64,000 nt of DNA from Bacillota bacterium (lineage in GTDB: Bacteria; Bacillota; SHA-98; UBA4971): the NCBI GenBank assembly GCA_014360195.1, contig JACIXY010000017.1:1-64000 (forward strand). The letters are read 5' to 3'. The position numbers were made by a program, and so were the translations under genes. Positions 63,301 to 64,000 of the stretch are shown piece by piece (the stretch's first letter is position 1; each line of letters begins with the position of its first letter). The notes under the pieces were generated by a model, which worked only from the letters and a program-made list of their open reading frames with translations, had not been told where the DNA came from and ran no database searches.

Positions 63301-63806
63301 CGGCCCATTGCGGCTGGCCGGGAGGTCGAGGACCGGAGCCTCAACCTCAACCTCAACCTCAACCGCAGCCACAACCACAACTGGAACCCCAACCGCAACC
63401 GCAACCGCAACCTCAAGAGCAAGCAGGCTCCCGACAGCAATCGTATCGACATCCGCGACTGCAATTGCGACCGCTGCCGGCGTCCCGACTCCCGTCCCAA
63501 CCTCAGCCACAGCGGCAGCCGCAGCCTCAGTCCGACGTATGGGGAGGCCTCAAGTCCGGTCTGCCTCCGCTCCGGCCTCCTCTTGGGGAAGCGACATGGG
63601 GAGAAACTGCCCTCGTGCTGCCCGATGGTGCTCCGACTGAGTGGCGCAACGTTCTGACCGGCGAGATACTCCCCGGGCCGAGCGCCGAGGCCAACGCTCC
63701 TGACGGCACCCCACGGCAAGCACAGGCGGCCGCTGCCGCAAACCTCCTCCGCCTCGCGGACGCGTTCCGCGAATTCCCCGTCGTCCTTCTTACGGGCGAG
63801 CGATAG
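60378..63806 (+). CDS. treY: malto-oligosyltrehalose synthase (TreY-like) with EG and PQ expansions
   Basis: 1142 residues; ATG at 60378 after GGGGAGGTGAT. GH13 TreY motifs: [66 protein letters not shown] (nucleophile), [28 protein letters not shown] (acid/base Glu) and [23 protein letters not shown]. It turns the reducing end of malto-oligosaccharides into a trehalose unit; TreZ then cuts it off. Usual length is ~700-900. The excess comes from an insert at ~200-230, a Glu-Gly dipeptide run (~828-857; polypurine DNA 62860-62933) and a Pro-Gln run (~985-1020; 63337-63420) inside the C-terminal region. Confidence 0.92.
   Translation: [1142 protein letters not shown]
62860..62933 (+). repeat. 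polypurine hexamer microsatellite inside treY
   Basis: An uninterrupted purine stretch built from GAGAAG and GAGAGG steps. It encodes the Glu-Gly run. Mirror-symmetric purine tracts of this size can form triplex DNA and are prone to slippage. Confidence 0.8.
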
Positions 63807-63879
63807 CTTCGGACAAGCCTGTGCGTTGCATCGCACTCGCGTCCCCCGGGTGTGAGCCGGGGGCCGCCCCCACTGCGCG

Positions 63880-63987
63880 AGGTGCGTGCAAGTCCGGCGC
63901 TGCGGCACCGCTGTGGATGCGGTACTCGCCGCACGCGACATCGGCAAACCAGACCTCATCTACCCGGGGGCGAGGTTCTGGAGTTAG
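63880..63987 (+). pseudogene. LysM-domain C-terminal remnant
   Basis: The frame ending at TAG 63985-63987 reads CGTAVDAVLAARDIGKPDLIYPGARFWS. This matches the end of a LysM domain, compare the GTTMDAIVATNNLVNPDLIYPGDVLKIP end of the protein at 39838-41031. No LysM start is present upstream, so this is a decayed fragment. The rest of 63807-64000 shows no gene. Confidence 0.55.
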
Positions 63988-64000
63988 CTTGGGCGTCCGC

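Overview
The window is high-GC bacterial DNA. comFA and comFC lie divergently side by side. Alongside them are LacI-type regulators, an HD-GYP protein, a YezD/DUF2292 gene and sigma-54 activators built around an iron-hydrogenase-like domain, which together suggest Bacillota (Firmicutes). The same window also encodes a secretin-type protein and two putative outer-membrane beta-barrels (PorV-like at 7972-8976; a second at 30177-32117). This points to a diderm Bacillota lineage, possibly near Limnochordia; that placement is inference. No rRNA, tRNA or CRISPR array was seen.

Layout. 1-830: a coiled-coil repeat protein. 1320-8976: an exported-protein cluster with two secreted proteins sharing a C-terminal domain, a pilus-chaperone-like tandem protein, a secretin and a PorV-like barrel. 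9445-12476: a sigma-54 activator and a second coiled-coil repeat protein. 12588-16085: comFA and comFC. 16086-21270: an island made of an [FeFe]-hydrogenase-like sensor fused to a sigma-54 activator, two strong -24/-12 promoters with TGTCC/GGACA palindromes around them, a decayed CHAT gene and yezD. 21572-32117: a giant Ig-repeat surface protein, a lipoprotein, an HD-GYP phosphodiesterase with a tiny membrane-protein partner, and an outer-membrane barrel. 32157-36548: HicA-like toxin and antitoxin, an orphan antitoxin, an amidase with an in-frame amber codon, and holin- and spanin-like genes resembling a phage lysis cassette. 37005-41031: an autoregulated LacI gene, an extraordinary array of phased palindromes, and a LysM L,D-transpeptidase. 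41174-44565: two VapBC-type loci around an ABC-class ATPase. 44809-63806: a LacI-controlled carbohydrate region containing a GH65 phosphorylase, a sugar ABC importer, TreZ, a GH57/DUF3536 protein and TreY, with homoserine dehydrogenase on the opposite strand.

How the genes work together. The carbohydrate region combines uptake of an oligosaccharide, phosphorolysis of a disaccharide, and conversion of alpha-1,4-glucan to trehalose by TreY and TreZ. A conserved operator (CTGAAACGTTRAAG) lies upstream of the LacI gene and twice upstream of the GH65 gene. The hydrogenase-like activator probably senses H2 or redox state and acts at the two sigma-54 promoters that bracket its own gene.

Three features stand out. 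(1) 38375-39221 holds 24 copies of a 17-bp palindrome (TGGTCCCCAGGGGACCA) in eight triads, with centre spacings of 32, 41 or 52 bp, all close to whole DNA helical turns. (2) The hydrogenase-sigma-54 fusion comes with its putative promoters and enhancers. (3) Many otherwise conserved enzymes carry in-frame microsatellite-like expansions (EG, PQ, AS, GS, RD repeats), and intergenic regions are full of short tandem repeats of 10, 12, 16, 20 and 37 bp and of a dispersed hairpin element.
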